DNA of 64,000 bases from Rhizobacter sp. SG703 (lineage in GTDB: Bacteria; Pseudomonadota; Gammaproteobacteria; Burkholderiales; Burkholderiaceae_C). The stretch covers positions 1 through 64,000 of the forward strand of contig NZ_JAAZQK010000008.1 in the NCBI RefSeq assembly GCF_012275445.1, given 5' to 3'. A program made the position numbers and the translations under genes. This document shows positions 15,569 to 25,128 of this stretch, piece after piece (within the stretch, counting starts at the first letter, position 1; each line of letters opens with the position of its first letter). Under the pieces are notes generated by a model. It was not told where the DNA came from, made no database searches, and worked only from the letters and a program-made list of their open reading frames with translations.

Positions 15569-16857
15569 CTGCCGCGCTGTGGGCCTTGATCGGCGTGCTG
15601 GTCGCCGGCTTCGTGCTGCGCGCGCCGATCGGCTTCTCGATGATCGGCAGCGGCATCGCCTACCTCGTCGTCAAGCGGCAGGACCTGGGGCTCGCGGCCG
15701 AGCAGGTGCTGAACGGGCTGTACAACAGCTACGTGCTGCTGGCGGTGCCGCTGTTCATCTTCGCCGCCAACCTGATGAATGCCGGCACCATCAGCGAGCG
15801 CATCTTCGACTTCTGCCGCATCCTGGTCGGCCGGCTGCGCGGCGGGCTGGCGCAGGTCGACATCCTGGTCAGCGTGGTGTTCTCGGGCATGAGCGGCAGC
15901 GCGATCGCCGATGCGGCCGGGCCGGGTCTCGTGACGATCCGGCAGATGCTGAAGAAGCCGGAGTACACGCCCGGCTTCGCCGGCGCGGTGGTGGTGGCGA
16001 GCGCGACGCTCGGGCCGATCATTCCGCCGTCGATCCCGATGGTGATCTATGCGCTGGTGTCGGGCAGCTCGGTCGGCGCGCTGTTCCTCGGCGGCGTGGT
16101 GCCGGGCGTGCTGATGGCGCTGCTGATGATGGGCGTGGTGCATTTCATCGCGACGCGGCGCGACATGCCGCGCGAGGACAAGGTGCCGCTGCGCGAATGG
16201 CCGCTCATCCTGTGGCGTGGCGCGCTGCCGCTGTCGCTGCCGGTGCTGCTGCTGACCGGCATCTACACCGGCATCTTCACGCCGACCGAAGCCGCCGCGG
16301 TGGCCGCCTTGCATGCGCTGTTGCTGGCCGGCGTCGTCTACCGGGCGCTCAGCTGGCGCACGCTGTGGGGCGTGGTGATGGAGTCGACGCGTTCCAGCGC
16401 GGCGATCACGATGATCCTGGCCGGCGCCTTCATGATGAACTACGCATTCACCGCCGAGGGCGTGCCGCAGTCGCTGGCGGCCTGGATGGCCGGCTTCGAG
16501 CTCGGCCGCACCTCGTTCCTGCTGCTGGTGAACCTGCTGTTCCTGGTGCTCGGCTGCTTCATGGACATCTCGGTGCTGCTGCTGGTGTTCGTGCCGATCC
16601 TGCTGCCGATGGTGAAGGCGCTGGGCATCGACCTGGTGCACTTCGGCGTGGTGATCGTGCTGAACATGATGATCGGGCTGATCCACCCGCCGTTCGGCAT
16701 GCTGCTGTTCGTCACCAACGCACTGACAGGCATCCCGATCCGCGACATGCTGCGCGAGGGCTGGCTGTTCATCGTGATGCTGCTGGCGCTGCTGCTCGCG
16801 ATGACGCTGTTTCCGCCGATCGTGCTGTGGCTGCCGCAGTCGATGGGGTACCGATAG
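15565..16857 (+). CDS. dctM: TRAP transporter large permease DctM
   Basis: The 430-residue transport subunit, with about a dozen hydrophobic segments. Family signatures include RAPIGFSMIGSG near the N-terminus, VPLFIFAANLMNAG, VVFSGMSGSAIADAAG and ATLGPIIPPSIPMV, with GIYTGIFTPTEAAAVAA in the middle. It imports the acid bound by DctP using the sodium gradient. The start is a GTG inside the stop of dctQ (GTGA). It ends four bases before the convergent GGDEF gene ends. Confidence 0.94.
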   Translation: MTAALWALIGVLVAGFVLRAPIGFSMIGSGIAYLVVKRQDLGLAAEQVLNGLYNSYVLLAVPLFIFAANLMNAGTISERIFDFCRILVGRLRGGLAQVDILVSVVFSGMSGSAIADAAGPGLVTIRQMLKKPEYTPGFAGAVVVASATLGPIIPPSIPMVIYALVSGSSVGALFLGGVVPGVLMALLMMGVVHFIATRRDMPREDKVPLREWPLILWRGALPLSLPVLLLTGIYTGIFTPTEAAAVAALHALLLAGVVYRALSWRTLWGVVMESTRSSAAITMILAGAFMMNYAFTAEGVPQSLAAWMAGFELGRTSFLLLVNLLFLVLGCFMDISVLLLVFVPILLPMVKALGIDLVHFGVVIVLNMMIGLIHPPFGMLLFVTNALTGIPIRDMLREGWLFIVMLLALLLAMTLFPPIVLWLPQSMGYR

Positions 16858-16861
16858 CGCC

Positions 16862-18331
16862 CTAGCCCGCCTTGCGCCGATCCATCGCCGCGCTCTCGTA
16901 GAACGACTTCTTCGACGCGTACATCGCGTGATCGGCCTCGTTGACCGCGGCCTCGATGCGCCCGCCGGCTTCGCAGGTCGCGATGCCCAGCGCGAAGCTC
17001 AGCGTGGTCGTGCCGTGGAACTGGTTGTTCAGCTCCGACAGCGACGCCAGCCGGTCCAGCAGCAGCTGCGCCGCGCGCGCGTCCATGCCGGGCAGCAGCA
17101 GCGCGAACTCGTCGCCGCCGATGCGCGCGGCGCACATCGGCTTGTCGATCGCCTTCGTCAGCACCTCGCCGGCACGCCGCAGCAGCGCATCGCCGGCCGC
17201 GTGGCCCTGCGTGTCGTTGATGGTCTTCAGCCCGTTCAGGTCGGCGACCACCACCGTCACCGGCCATGGGCCCTTGCGCTCCAGCCGGTTGATCTCGTCG
17301 ACGAAGAACGCCCGGTTGCGCAGCTTGGTCAGCGGGTCGTGCTTGCCGAGGAATTCGAGGTAGGCCTCGGCCTGCTTGCGCGCGGTGATGTCGGTCAGCG
17401 AGACCAGCACCAGGTCCCAGTCGGCCTCGTGGCCGGGCAGCACCGAGAACTGCAGGTAGACATGCAGCCGGTCGCCGGCCAGGTTGTAGTTGACGACCTC
17501 GCGCTGGTGCGCGGTCTTGCCGTTCCACAGCTCCTGCAGCTGCTCGCCGAAGTGCGCCGTCATGTCGTCGCGGAACACGTCGCCGAGCCGGCGCAGCAAG
17601 GTGTCGCGGTCGGGCGCACCGAACATGCGCAGCGTCTGCTGGTTCACGTCGACCACGCGCACTTCCTGCAGGCAGCGGGTCACGAACTCCGGGTGCACGT
17701 CGGTGAAGACCCGGAAGTCGCTGATGCCCTGCGCGCGCGCCTCGTCGAGCAGGCGCTTCACGCTGCTGAAATCCTCGACCCACAACGACACCGGCGAATG
17801 CTCGAACAGCCCGCGCGCATACAGCTCGCTCATGCGCAGCGCCTCGGCGGCGGCGCTGCGCTCGGTCACGTCCTCGATCGACAGCAGCACGCGGTCCCAG
17901 CCGGCCTCGTGGCCCGGCAGCACGGTGGCGTTCAGCACGATGTCGAGGCGCCGGCCGTCGAGCGCGTAGTTCACCGTCTGGCTGCTGAAGCGGGTGTGGC
18001 CGTCCCACAGCGCGGCCAGCTCTTCGACGAGTTGCTCGAACATGTCGTCGCGGAAGACCCGCGGCAGGTTCTCGACCAGGTGCGCCAGGTCGCGTGCGCC
18101 GTACAGCTCGAGCGTGCGCCGGTTCACCTGCAGCACGCGCAGGCAGGCCGAGCATTCGGCGACGCGCCGCGGGTCGGCCCGCAGGTGCGCCCGCAGGTCG
18201 GTCACGCCCGCGCCGCGCCAGCGCGCGAAGGTCGCGTGCAGCGCGCTGTAGTCCTCCAGCCACAGCGAGACCGGCGCGAGCTCGAACAGGCTGGCCAGTT
18301 CGGCAGGGGGCAGGGTCTCGGTGACGTTCAT
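16862..18331 (-). CDS. PAS-PAS-GGDEF diguanylate cyclase
   Basis: A 489-residue cytoplasmic protein predicted to make cyclic di-GMP. Two PAS-like sensory domains form a near-exact tandem duplication with a 160-residue offset: LFELAPVSLW (15-24) and LFEHSPVSLW (175-184), VLPGHEAGWD and VLPGHEADWD, VFRDDM in both. The GGDEF domain (about 325-485) has HDPLTKLRNR and an intact active site GGDEF (405-409). No RxxD inhibitory site is seen at the usual distance before it. There is no transmembrane segment, so the signal is intracellular. It lies 27 bp downstream of pepP on the same strand. Confidence 0.93.
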   Translation of the reverse strand: MNVTETLPPAELASLFELAPVSLWLEDYSALHATFARWRGAGVTDLRAHLRADPRRVAECSACLRVLQVNRRTLELYGARDLAHLVENLPRVFRDDMFEQLVEELAALWDGHTRFSSQTVNYALDGRRLDIVLNATVLPGHEAGWDRVLLSIEDVTERSAAAEALRMSELYARGLFEHSPVSLWVEDFSSVKRLLDEARAQGISDFRVFTDVHPEFVTRCLQEVRVVDVNQQTLRMFGAPDRDTLLRRLGDVFRDDMTAHFGEQLQELWNGKTAHQREVVNYNLAGDRLHVYLQFSVLPGHEADWDLVLVSLTDITARKQAEAYLEFLGKHDPLTKLRNRAFFVDEINRLERKGPWPVTVVVADLNGLKTINDTQGHAAGDALLRRAGEVLTKAIDKPMCAARIGGDEFALLLPGMDARAAQLLLDRLASLSELNNQFHGTTTLSFALGIATCEAGGRIEAAVNEADHAMYASKKSFYESAAMDRRKAG

Positions 18332-18358
18332 GGCATGCCGTTCATGCGCGAAGGCGCC

Positions 18359-19747
18359 TCAGTGCGCGCTCATCCACGCCTCGATGGCGTCAGGCTCGAC
18401 CGGCACTGCCCGGCTGATCAGCTCGCAGCCGCCGGGGACGACGACCGCATCGTCCTCGATGCGGATGCCGATGTTCCAGAACGCTTCCGGCACGTCGGGC
18501 GCCGGCTGCACGTACAGGCCTGGCTCCAGAGTCACGACCATGCCGCATTCGAGCCGGCGCGACGGTGCGCGCACGACCCGCCCGCCGCGGAAATCCGGCT
18601 GGTCGACCGCCGGTTCCTGCAGCGACAGGTACTCGCCGACGTCGTGCACGTCGCGCCCGAGCCAGTGGCCGGTGTCGTGCATGTAGAAGCGCCGGTAGGC
18701 GCCGCTCGCCATCACCGCGTCGACGTCGCCATGGCGGTCACGCGCCAGCAGCCCGTGGTCGAGCAGGCCCTGCGACAGCACGCGCACCGCCGCCTCGTGG
18801 GCATCGCGCTGCCGGCTGCCGGGGCGCGTCGCGGCCACCGCCACCTGCTGCGCGGCCAGCACCACGTCGTACAGCGTCCGCTGCGGCCCGGTGAAGCGGC
18901 CGTCGGCCGGGAAGGTGCGGCTGATGTCGCTCGCATAGCCGTCGAGCTCGCAGCCGGCATCGACCAGGCACAGCTGGCCGGCGCGCAGCTCGCCGGGCCC
19001 GGCCGCGTGGTGCAGCACGCAGGCGTTGCCGCCGGCCGCGACGATGCTGCCGTAGGCCGGGCCGGTGGCGCCCCGGCGGCGGAACTCGTGCAGCAGCTCG
19101 GCCTCGATCTCGTACTCGCGCACCGCGGCCGCCGGGTCGGCGCGCAGGCGCTGGCCGCAGTAGCGCATCGCGCGTGCGTGGGCGGCGGCGGAGATGGCCG
19201 CGGCGCGGCGCATCGTGTCGATCTCGTCGGCGTCCTTGATCAGGCGCATCTCGTCGACCAGCGGGCCGAGGTCGCGGTGCACCGGGCCTTCGGCGCCGAG
19301 GCCGGCGCGCGTGCGGGCGCGCGCCAGCCAGCCGGGCAGGCGCTGGTCGATCGCGCTCGGCACGGTGAACAGCGTCCAGACGTTGCGCACCCGGCCCATC
19401 AGCTCGGGCAGCAGCTCGTCGAGGCGCTCGATCGGCCAAGCCAGGTCGACGCCGAGTGCCTGCGGCGCCGCCTCCGGCCCGAGCATCGGCCCTTCCCACA
19501 CCGAGCGCTCGGCGTTGGCGGCGTGGCAGAACAGCTCGCTGCAGCCGTCGGCATGCAGCACCAGGCAGCTGTGCGGCTCGTCGAAGCCGCTCAGGTAGTG
19601 GAAGTGGCTGCCGTGGCGGAACGGGTGCTCGTTGTCGCCGTTGCGCATCTGCATCGGCGCGGTCGGCACGATCGCCATGCCGCCGCCGGCCGCGGCGAGG
19701 CGGCGTGCCAGCTCGGCGCGGCGCCGGCGGAAGGGTGGGGTGCGCAT
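18359..19747 (-). CDS. pepP: Xaa-Pro aminopeptidase (PepP, family M24B)
   Basis: A 462-residue metallopeptidase that removes an N-terminal residue preceding proline. The N-terminal aminopeptidase P domain (about 1-170; HFHYLSGFDEPHSCLVL) is followed by the pita-bread catalytic domain. Manganese ligands are visible: LVDAGCELDGYASDISRTFP (two Asp), HDTGHWLGRDVHD (His), VVTLEPGLYV (Glu) and IGIRIEDD (Glu). The start chosen gives MRTPPFRRRR; the longer frame upstream belongs to the next gene's region. It is 26 bp downstream of a PH-like membrane protein gene and probably shares its transcript. Confidence 0.94.
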   Translation of the reverse strand: MRTPPFRRRRAELARRLAAAGGGMAIVPTAPMQMRNGDNEHPFRHGSHFHYLSGFDEPHSCLVLHADGCSELFCHAANAERSVWEGPMLGPEAAPQALGVDLAWPIERLDELLPELMGRVRNVWTLFTVPSAIDQRLPGWLARARTRAGLGAEGPVHRDLGPLVDEMRLIKDADEIDTMRRAAAISAAAHARAMRYCGQRLRADPAAAVREYEIEAELLHEFRRRGATGPAYGSIVAAGGNACVLHHAAGPGELRAGQLCLVDAGCELDGYASDISRTFPADGRFTGPQRTLYDVVLAAQQVAVAATRPGSRQRDAHEAAVRVLSQGLLDHGLLARDRHGDVDAVMASGAYRRFYMHDTGHWLGRDVHDVGEYLSLQEPAVDQPDFRGGRVVRAPSRRLECGMVVTLEPGLYVQPAPDVPEAFWNIGIRIEDDAVVVPGGCELISRAVPVEPDAIEAWMSAH

Positions 19748-19773
19748 CGGTGGGCGGGCGGTGCGCCGGTGCG

Positions 19774-20691
19774 TCAGGACTCGCTGTCCGCGCGGGCCTT
19801 GGGCGGCTGGGAGGGATCCGCGGCGGCGGCGGCCGCGGCGCGCTGCTTGCGCAGGCGGCGCAGCTCGCGCAGCATTTCCTTGTCGCCGGCGGTCGGGATG
19901 CGGCCGCCGTCGGGGTCGGGTGCGTCGGCGGGCCGGGTGTCCGGCGCGCCGGGGCGGGTGTCCAGCGGGCCCGGTCGGGTGCTCGCGCCCTTCTCGTGCC
20001 CCGCATTCCTCTCGCTCCTGCTGCCCCTCTCGCCGGCCGGCGTGTCGCCCCGCTTGTCGTTCTGCTTGTCGAGCAGGGCCTGCTGGCGCCAGCGGATCTG
20101 GTTGGCCGCGTTCTCGACCGCGTCGAGCTGGGTGTCGGCATCGGTCTTCGGCAGGGCCACGGCGCGCTTGTCGGTCATGCGCATCAGCAGTCGGCAGACG
20201 CGGTTGTTGTTCAGGTGGCGCAGCGTCGGCAGCGTGCCGTCTTCCTCGACGACGCTGACGTCGCGGATGTTCTCGATCGCCACCTGGTGCACCTTGCCGG
20301 CGAAGCCGCGCTGGAACCAGACGTAGCTCGCGCTGACGCTGACGCGCTCCCAGCGCGCCATGTCGAAGGCGACCGCGCCAAGCACGCCGAGGATGCCCAC
20401 GAAGATCAGCCAGCCGAACGACAGTGCGGTGCCGAGCCAGATCACCAGGCCGGCGACGATCGGGACGACGACGACTTCGAGCATCGCGTGGTCGGAGGTG
20501 CCGTAGACGTTGCGGTCGTAGCTGGCGAGTTCGAGTTCGCCGCTGGCCAGCGGCTGGAACGATGCGGTCAGCGCCTTCGCACCGCGGCCGATCAGGATGT
20601 GGCCGGCGACCGCGAACGCGACCAGGAAGGGCAGCAGCAGCCAGGTGCTGAACGACGCGAGGCCGCTGGCGCGGGCGGCGGCGGCGGCCAT
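19774..20691 (-). CDS. membrane protein with PH-like domain and charged C-terminal tail
   Basis: A 305-residue protein of unknown function. A hydrophobic helix (FSTWLLLPFLVAFAVAG) precedes a short beta-rich stretch, then a long hydrophobic region (LEVVVVPIVAGLVIWLG, then GWLIFVGILGVLGAVAF) and a second beta-rich stretch (VSVSASYVWFQRGFAGKVHQ, IENIRDVSVVEEDG) of the type found in bacterial PH-like membrane proteins. The last 90 or so residues are polar, rich in Arg, Asp, Pro and Gly, and look disordered, ending in a basic helix. A GTG 23 codons upstream (VIKFPHP) is an alternative start. It heads the minus-strand set with pepP and the GGDEF gene. Confidence 0.65.
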   Translation of the reverse strand: MAAAAARASGLASFSTWLLLPFLVAFAVAGHILIGRGAKALTASFQPLASGELELASYDRNVYGTSDHAMLEVVVVPIVAGLVIWLGTALSFGWLIFVGILGVLGAVAFDMARWERVSVSASYVWFQRGFAGKVHQVAIENIRDVSVVEEDGTLPTLRHLNNNRVCRLLMRMTDKRAVALPKTDADTQLDAVENAANQIRWRQQALLDKQNDKRGDTPAGERGSRSERNAGHEKGASTRPGPLDTRPGAPDTRPADAPDPDGGRIPTAGDKEMLRELRRLRKQRAAAAAAADPSQPPKARADSES

Positions 20692-20884
20692 CGAAGGGCT
20701 GACGGGCGCACAGAGCGCCAGCGGCAGCAGCAGGGAGCGGGGGTGGGGAAACTTGATCACGGACGCGACGGTAACGCGAAGCGCTGCGCCCGCAAAGAGG
20801 GACGACGAGAAACCGGGCTGCCACAGTACCCGCACTGCGTCCCGGGGCTCGCGTCGCGTGCGCGAATCGACGCGGGGCTGTGGC

Positions 20885-20890
20885 TAAGAT
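20885..20890 (+). promoter_or_regulatory. -10 candidate (TAAGAT) for the aldo/keto reductase gene
   Basis: TAAGAT within GCTAAGATGCCG, 26 bp before the start codon. The same string precedes the GST gene (6664), which supports it as a real promoter element. The -35 region is not obvious. Confidence 0.4.
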
Positions 20891-20916
20891 GCCGCAATTC
20901 TTAACGAGGTGTAGCG

Positions 20917-21897
20917 ATGAAATACCGTCGATTGGGCCGCAGCGGCCTGCAGGTCAGCGAGCTGTCGCTGGGCTCGTGGGTCACGTACCACAACCAGGTG
21001 GACACCGGCTCGGCCGCCGAGATGCTCGCCGCGGCCTTCGACGCCGGCGTCAATTTCTTCGACAACGCCGAAGCCTATGCCGCCGGCCAGAGCGAGGTGG
21101 TGATGGGCGAGGCGTTCCGCCGGCTGAAGTGGCCGCGCCTGAACTACGTCGTGTCGACCAAGTTCTTCTGGGGTCTGGACCGCGAGGGCAACACCGTCAA
21201 CCGGCGCGACACGCTGAACCGCAAGTACCTGACGCAGGCGATCGACGGCTCGCTCAAGCGCATGCAGCTGGAGCACATCGACCTGGTGTACTGCCACCGG
21301 CCCGACCCGCACACGCCGATCGAGGAGACGGTCTGGGCGATGAGCGACATGATCGCCCGCGGCAAGGCCTTGTACTGGGGCACCAGCGAATGGAGCGCCG
21401 CCGAGATCCGCGCCGCCTACGACATCGCCGAGCGCCACCACTTGCACAAGCCGGTGATGGAGCAGCCGCAGTACCACCTGTTCCACCGCCAGCGCGTCGA
21501 GCAGGAATACGCCCGCTTGTACGACGACATCGGCCTGGGCCTGACGACCTGGAGCCCGCTGGCCAGCGGGCTGCTGACCGGCAAGTACCGCAGCGGCGTG
21601 CCGCAGGGCAGCCGCGGTGCGCTCGAAGGCATGGGCTTCCTGCTGAAGGGGTTGACCGATGCCGACAAGAACGCCGCGGTCGCGAAGCTGGAGCCGATCG
21701 CCCGCGACCTGGGCGGCAACCTGGCGCAGCTGGCGGTGGCCTGGGTCAACCGCAACCCGCGCGTCAGCACGGTGATCCTCGGCGCGTCGAAGCTGTCGCA
21801 GCTGCAGGACAACCTCGGCGCGCTGGCGATCACGCCGAAGCTGACGCCGGAGGTGCTGGCGAAGATCGACGAGATCACGGTGCCGTTCGCGGCCTGA
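20917..21897 (+). CDS. aldo/keto reductase (potassium channel beta-subunit type)
   Basis: A 326-residue NADPH-dependent aldo/keto reductase with the TIM-barrel fold. The catalytic tetrad is complete: Asp and Tyr in FFDNAEAYA, Lys in VVSTKFFWG, and His in [24 protein letters not shown] is the usual cofactor-binding strand. The sequence is closest to the AKR6/AKR14 class (YghZ and channel beta subunits), which reduce aldehydes and methylglyoxal. It stands alone, with its own promoter and a strong terminator 24 bp after the stop. Confidence 0.93.
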   Translation: MKYRRLGRSGLQVSELSLGSWVTYHNQVDTGSAAEMLAAAFDAGVNFFDNAEAYAAGQSEVVMGEAFRRLKWPRLNYVVSTKFFWGLDREGNTVNRRDTLNRKYLTQAIDGSLKRMQLEHIDLVYCHRPDPHTPIEETVWAMSDMIARGKALYWGTSEWSAAEIRAAYDIAERHHLHKPVMEQPQYHLFHRQRVEQEYARLYDDIGLGLTTWSPLASGLLTGKYRSGVPQGSRGALEGMGFLLKGLTDADKNAAVAKLEPIARDLGGNLAQLAVAWVNRNPRVSTVILGASKLSQLQDNLGALAITPKLTPEVLAKIDEITVPFAA

Positions 21898-21921
21898 GGC
21901 ATGGCTCGACGCGGTGATCAG

Positions 21922-21941
21922 GGGGCCTTCGGGCCCCTTTT
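21922..21941 (+). terminator. intrinsic terminator with UUCG tetraloop
   Basis: GGGGCC and GGCCCC form a perfect 6-bp stem around TTCG, directly followed by TTTT. This is a textbook rho-independent terminator for the aldo/keto reductase transcript. Confidence 0.9.
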
Positions 21942-21994
21942 CCATGCCCGTCGACTGATACCCTCGGCCTGAATCAGCACAACAAGGGCTTCGC

Positions 21995-23314
21995 ATGCAA
22001 CGGATCGTGATCGTCGGTGGGGGCGCCGGGGGCCTGGCCTTGGCCACGCAGCTGGGCAAGTCGCTCGGGCGCAAGGGGCTGGCGGAGATCACGCTGGTCG
22101 ACGCGGCGCGCACGCACGTCTGGAAGCCGCTGCTGCACCAGCTGGCGGCCGGCAGCTTCGACACCCATGCCGAAGAGATCGAGTTCCTCGCGCAGGCGCG
22201 CGGCCACCACTTCAAGTTCCGCCTCGGCCGGCTGTCGGGCGTCGACCGCGCGGCGAAGACGGTGCAGCTCGATGCGAGCTTCGACGAGGCCGGCCGCGAG
22301 ATCACGCCGGCGCAGACGCTGGCCTACGACACGCTGGTGATCGCGGTCGGCAGCCAGACCAACGACTTCGGCACCGCCGGCGCGGCCGAGCACACCATCA
22401 AGCTCGACAGCCCGCCGGCCGCCAAGCGCTTCAACGACCGGCTGATCAACGCCTGCATCCGCGCGCAGAGCGTGCCGCGCGCGGCCGGCAGCGGCCGGCT
22501 GACGGTGGCGATCGTCGGCGGCGGCGCCACCGGCGTCGAGCTGGCGGCCGAGCTGCATGCCGCCGCGCGCGTGCTGGCGAACTACGGCTTCGACCACATC
22601 CACCCCGAGAAAGACCTGCAGATCGTGCTGGTCGAGGCGGCGCCGCGGCTGCTGTCGCAACTGCCCGCGCGCCTGAGCGAAGCGGCGGTGCGCGAGCTGC
22701 GCAAGCTGGCGATCGAGGTGCACACCAACGAGCGGGTGGTCGAGGTTACCGCCGACAGCCTGCGGATGGCCAGCGGCAAGGTGATCGGCTCCGACCTGAC
22801 GGTGTGGGCGGCCGGCGTGAAGGCGGCGGATTTCCTGCGCACGCTGGGGGGTGCGCAAGGCAATGAGCCGCTGGAGACCAACAAGCTCAACCAGCTGGTG
22901 GTCAACGGCAACCTGCAGAGCACGCGCGACCCGGCCATCTTCGCGTTCGGCGACTGCGCGGCCTGCCAGCAGCCCGACGGCACCTGGGTGCCGCCGCGCG
23001 CGCAGGCCGCCTACCAGCAGGCGATGTACCTGGTGAAGGCGATCCCGAAGCTGCTGGCCGGCCAGCCGGTGAAGCCGTTCGTGTTCAGCGACAAGGGCTC
23101 GCTGGTGTCGCTGTCGGAGTACTCGTCGGTCGGCAGCCTGATGGGCAGCCTGACGCGCGGCAGCCTGTTCATCGAAGGCCGGCTCGCACAGTTCATGTAC
23201 TGGGCGCTGCACAAGCAGCACCAGATGGCACTCGGCGGCTTCTGGCGGATGGTGCTGGTGACGCTGTCGGAATTCCTCGACCGCACCTACCGGCCGAAGA
23301 TCAAGCTGCACTGA
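21995..23314 (+). CDS. ndh: type II NADH dehydrogenase (NDH-2)
   Basis: A 439-residue FAD-dependent oxidoreductase that passes electrons from NADH to quinone without pumping protons. The FAD-binding dinucleotide fold is IVIVGGGAGGLALA at residue 4 onward; the NADH fold is VAIVGGGATGVELAAEL near 170; the second FAD contact is AIFAFGDCAAC near 310. The C-terminal hydrophobic and basic part (SLTRGSLFIEGRLAQFMYWALHKQH and following) anchors such enzymes to the inner face of the membrane. Length is normal. It is single and has a terminator upstream. Confidence 0.93.
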   Translation: MQRIVIVGGGAGGLALATQLGKSLGRKGLAEITLVDAARTHVWKPLLHQLAAGSFDTHAEEIEFLAQARGHHFKFRLGRLSGVDRAAKTVQLDASFDEAGREITPAQTLAYDTLVIAVGSQTNDFGTAGAAEHTIKLDSPPAAKRFNDRLINACIRAQSVPRAAGSGRLTVAIVGGGATGVELAAELHAAARVLANYGFDHIHPEKDLQIVLVEAAPRLLSQLPARLSEAAVRELRKLAIEVHTNERVVEVTADSLRMASGKVIGSDLTVWAAGVKAADFLRTLGGAQGNEPLETNKLNQLVVNGNLQSTRDPAIFAFGDCAACQQPDGTWVPPRAQAAYQQAMYLVKAIPKLLAGQPVKPFVFSDKGSLVSLSEYSSVGSLMGSLTRGSLFIEGRLAQFMYWALHKQHQMALGGFWRMVLVTLSEFLDRTYRPKIKLH

Positions 23315-23349
23315 CTTCTGCCATCCACCCCCACCGCAGGCTCCCTCCT

Positions 23350-25128
23350 GTGACCGATGACGACCCCACCGCCTGGAGGCGGTCGGCCACACAGGCACTC
23401 CGCGAGGGGCGGCTGGCCGATGCGGCTCGCCTGTACCAACGCCTCGCCGAGCACGCGCAGGCAGCGGGCCGGCCGGCGCAGGCCATCGCGTACTACCGTT
23501 CCGCGCTGCAGACCCAACCCGGCTTCGCGCCAGCTTGCGCGCCGTTGTGCCGTTTGCTGTACGAACAGGGTGATCTGGCCGGCGCGTCGGCGCTGATGCG
23601 CAGTGCGATCGAGTTCCACCCCGACCGTGCCGACTTCCACGTGCTCGCCGGGTACGTGGTTTTTTCGCAGCAGGACCCTGCGCAGGCCGTGCAGGCCTTC
23701 GAGCGCGCGTTGGCGCTGGAGCCCGGCATGCAAACGGCCCGCTCCAACCTTCTCGTCGCGTTGGAGACGAGCGGGGATACCCTGCGGGCGCTGGACATGA
23801 CCCGCGAGATGCTGGCAGCGGAGCCGGCCCGGTTGGAGCTGCGCATCGGGGTCGGGCGGCTGGCGTTCGAGTGGCGCCTGGCCGGGCTGGCGCAGGTCGT
23901 GCCGGTGCGAACTGATGGCGTGGCGGATGCGGGGCTAGACCCCGGTGATGGCCCGCCGATGAAGCTGGTGGTCGAGGGTTGGCGCGGCATCAACCACTCA
24001 TTCGCGCTGATCCACCAGTTCCAGATCCTCGAACTGCTGCGGCGACGTGATGTCGTGCTGAGCTGCCGCGACCTGCCCTTCGCGTTCGGGCACTGGAACC
24101 CGCGCACGGTGCCTGCGGGATTCGAGTCGGCCGAGCAAGCGAAGATCGACGCGGTGCCTGTGGTGCCCGAAGGGGCAGCCGCGGACTGCGTCTACCGCAT
24201 CGGCGCACCGTTCACCGCGCCGCAGCTGCACGACTCGCGAAGGACCTTCACCTACATGGTCACCGAGTGCGGCTTGATGCAAGCGAACTTCGCGGACGGC
24301 CGCATGGACATCCGCCGCTTCACGGCGGGCGGCAACCGCGTCGTCACGTCGAGCCGGTGGTCCAAGCAGCGCTTGGTCGACGCGGGCCTGGACGCCGACG
24401 GCATCGACATCGTCACCTGCGGCGTCAATCGCGAAGTGTTCGCGCCGCCGGAGCCGTTGCAGCGCGCCGAAGGGCGCCGGCAGCTGGGCCTGCAGGAGCA
24501 CGAGATCGTGTTCCTGAACCTCGGCGCGGCGTTCTGGAACAAGGGCGTCGACTTGGTGATGCTGGCCTTCGCCACGCTGCGGCAGCGTCGCCGCGACATC
24601 CGGCTGATTCTCAAGGACCAACGGGCGGTCTACGCCGTCACGACAGCCGAGAACACCCTGCGCGGCCTGTCGAACCGGCATCCAGCGCTCTTCACGGCCG
24701 ACACCATCGACGCCATTGCGCTGGTTGGCAGCAATCTGTCCCAGACGCGTCTGGCCGGGCTCTATGGCGTGGCCGACGCCTATGTCTCGCCCTACCGTGC
24801 CGAGGGGTTCAACCTGCCGGTGCTGGAGGCGCTGGCCTGTGCGGTGCCGGTGATCGTGACCGACGGCGGCTCGACGGACGACTTCTGCCCGCCGGCCGTG
24901 GCGACGCGTCTGCCCAGCAGGATGCTCAGCCGCGACGGCGACGAGCCAGGCCGGCCGGTGCGCTACCGCGAACCCGATTTCGACGCACTGGTCGAAGCGA
25001 TGTCGCGCATTGCTGCCGGCGACGCCATCGACCGCGGCGCCTTTCGCCAGCACCTGGACCGCTTGCCGCCCACCAAGACCTGGACGGCGGCAACGTCGCA
25101 GCTGGTGGATGCGATGCGCAGGCCCTAG
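23350..25128 (+). CDS. TPR domain - GT4-type glycosyltransferase fusion
   Basis: A 592-residue cytoplasmic protein. The first 170 or so residues are tetratricopeptide repeats (for example GRPAQAIAYYRSALQTQPGF and PAQAVQAFERALALEPGM). The rest is a GT-B glycosyltransferase: a nucleotide-sugar-binding half with NLGAAFWNKGVDLVMLAFAT (about 385-405) and the donor-site motif EGFNLPVLEALACAVPVIV with the E-x7-E glutamates (about 485-505). It begins with GTG. It probably adds a sugar to a cell-surface polymer or a protein bound by the repeats. Its TAG is shared, as the palindrome CTAG, with the stop of the convergent nucleotidyltransferase gene. Acceptor and sugar are unknown. Confidence 0.85.
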   Translation: MTDDDPTAWRRSATQALREGRLADAARLYQRLAEHAQAAGRPAQAIAYYRSALQTQPGFAPACAPLCRLLYEQGDLAGASALMRSAIEFHPDRADFHVLAGYVVFSQQDPAQAVQAFERALALEPGMQTARSNLLVALETSGDTLRALDMTREMLAAEPARLELRIGVGRLAFEWRLAGLAQVVPVRTDGVADAGLDPGDGPPMKLVVEGWRGINHSFALIHQFQILELLRRRDVVLSCRDLPFAFGHWNPRTVPAGFESAEQAKIDAVPVVPEGAAADCVYRIGAPFTAPQLHDSRRTFTYMVTECGLMQANFADGRMDIRRFTAGGNRVVTSSRWSKQRLVDAGLDADGIDIVTCGVNREVFAPPEPLQRAEGRRQLGLQEHEIVFLNLGAAFWNKGVDLVMLAFATLRQRRRDIRLILKDQRAVYAVTTAENTLRGLSNRHPALFTADTIDAIALVGSNLSQTRLAGLYGVADAYVSPYRAEGFNLPVLEALACAVPVIVTDGGSTDDFCPPAVATRLPSRMLSRDGDEPGRPVRYREPDFDALVEAMSRIAAGDAIDRGAFRQHLDRLPPTKTWTAATSQLVDAMRRP

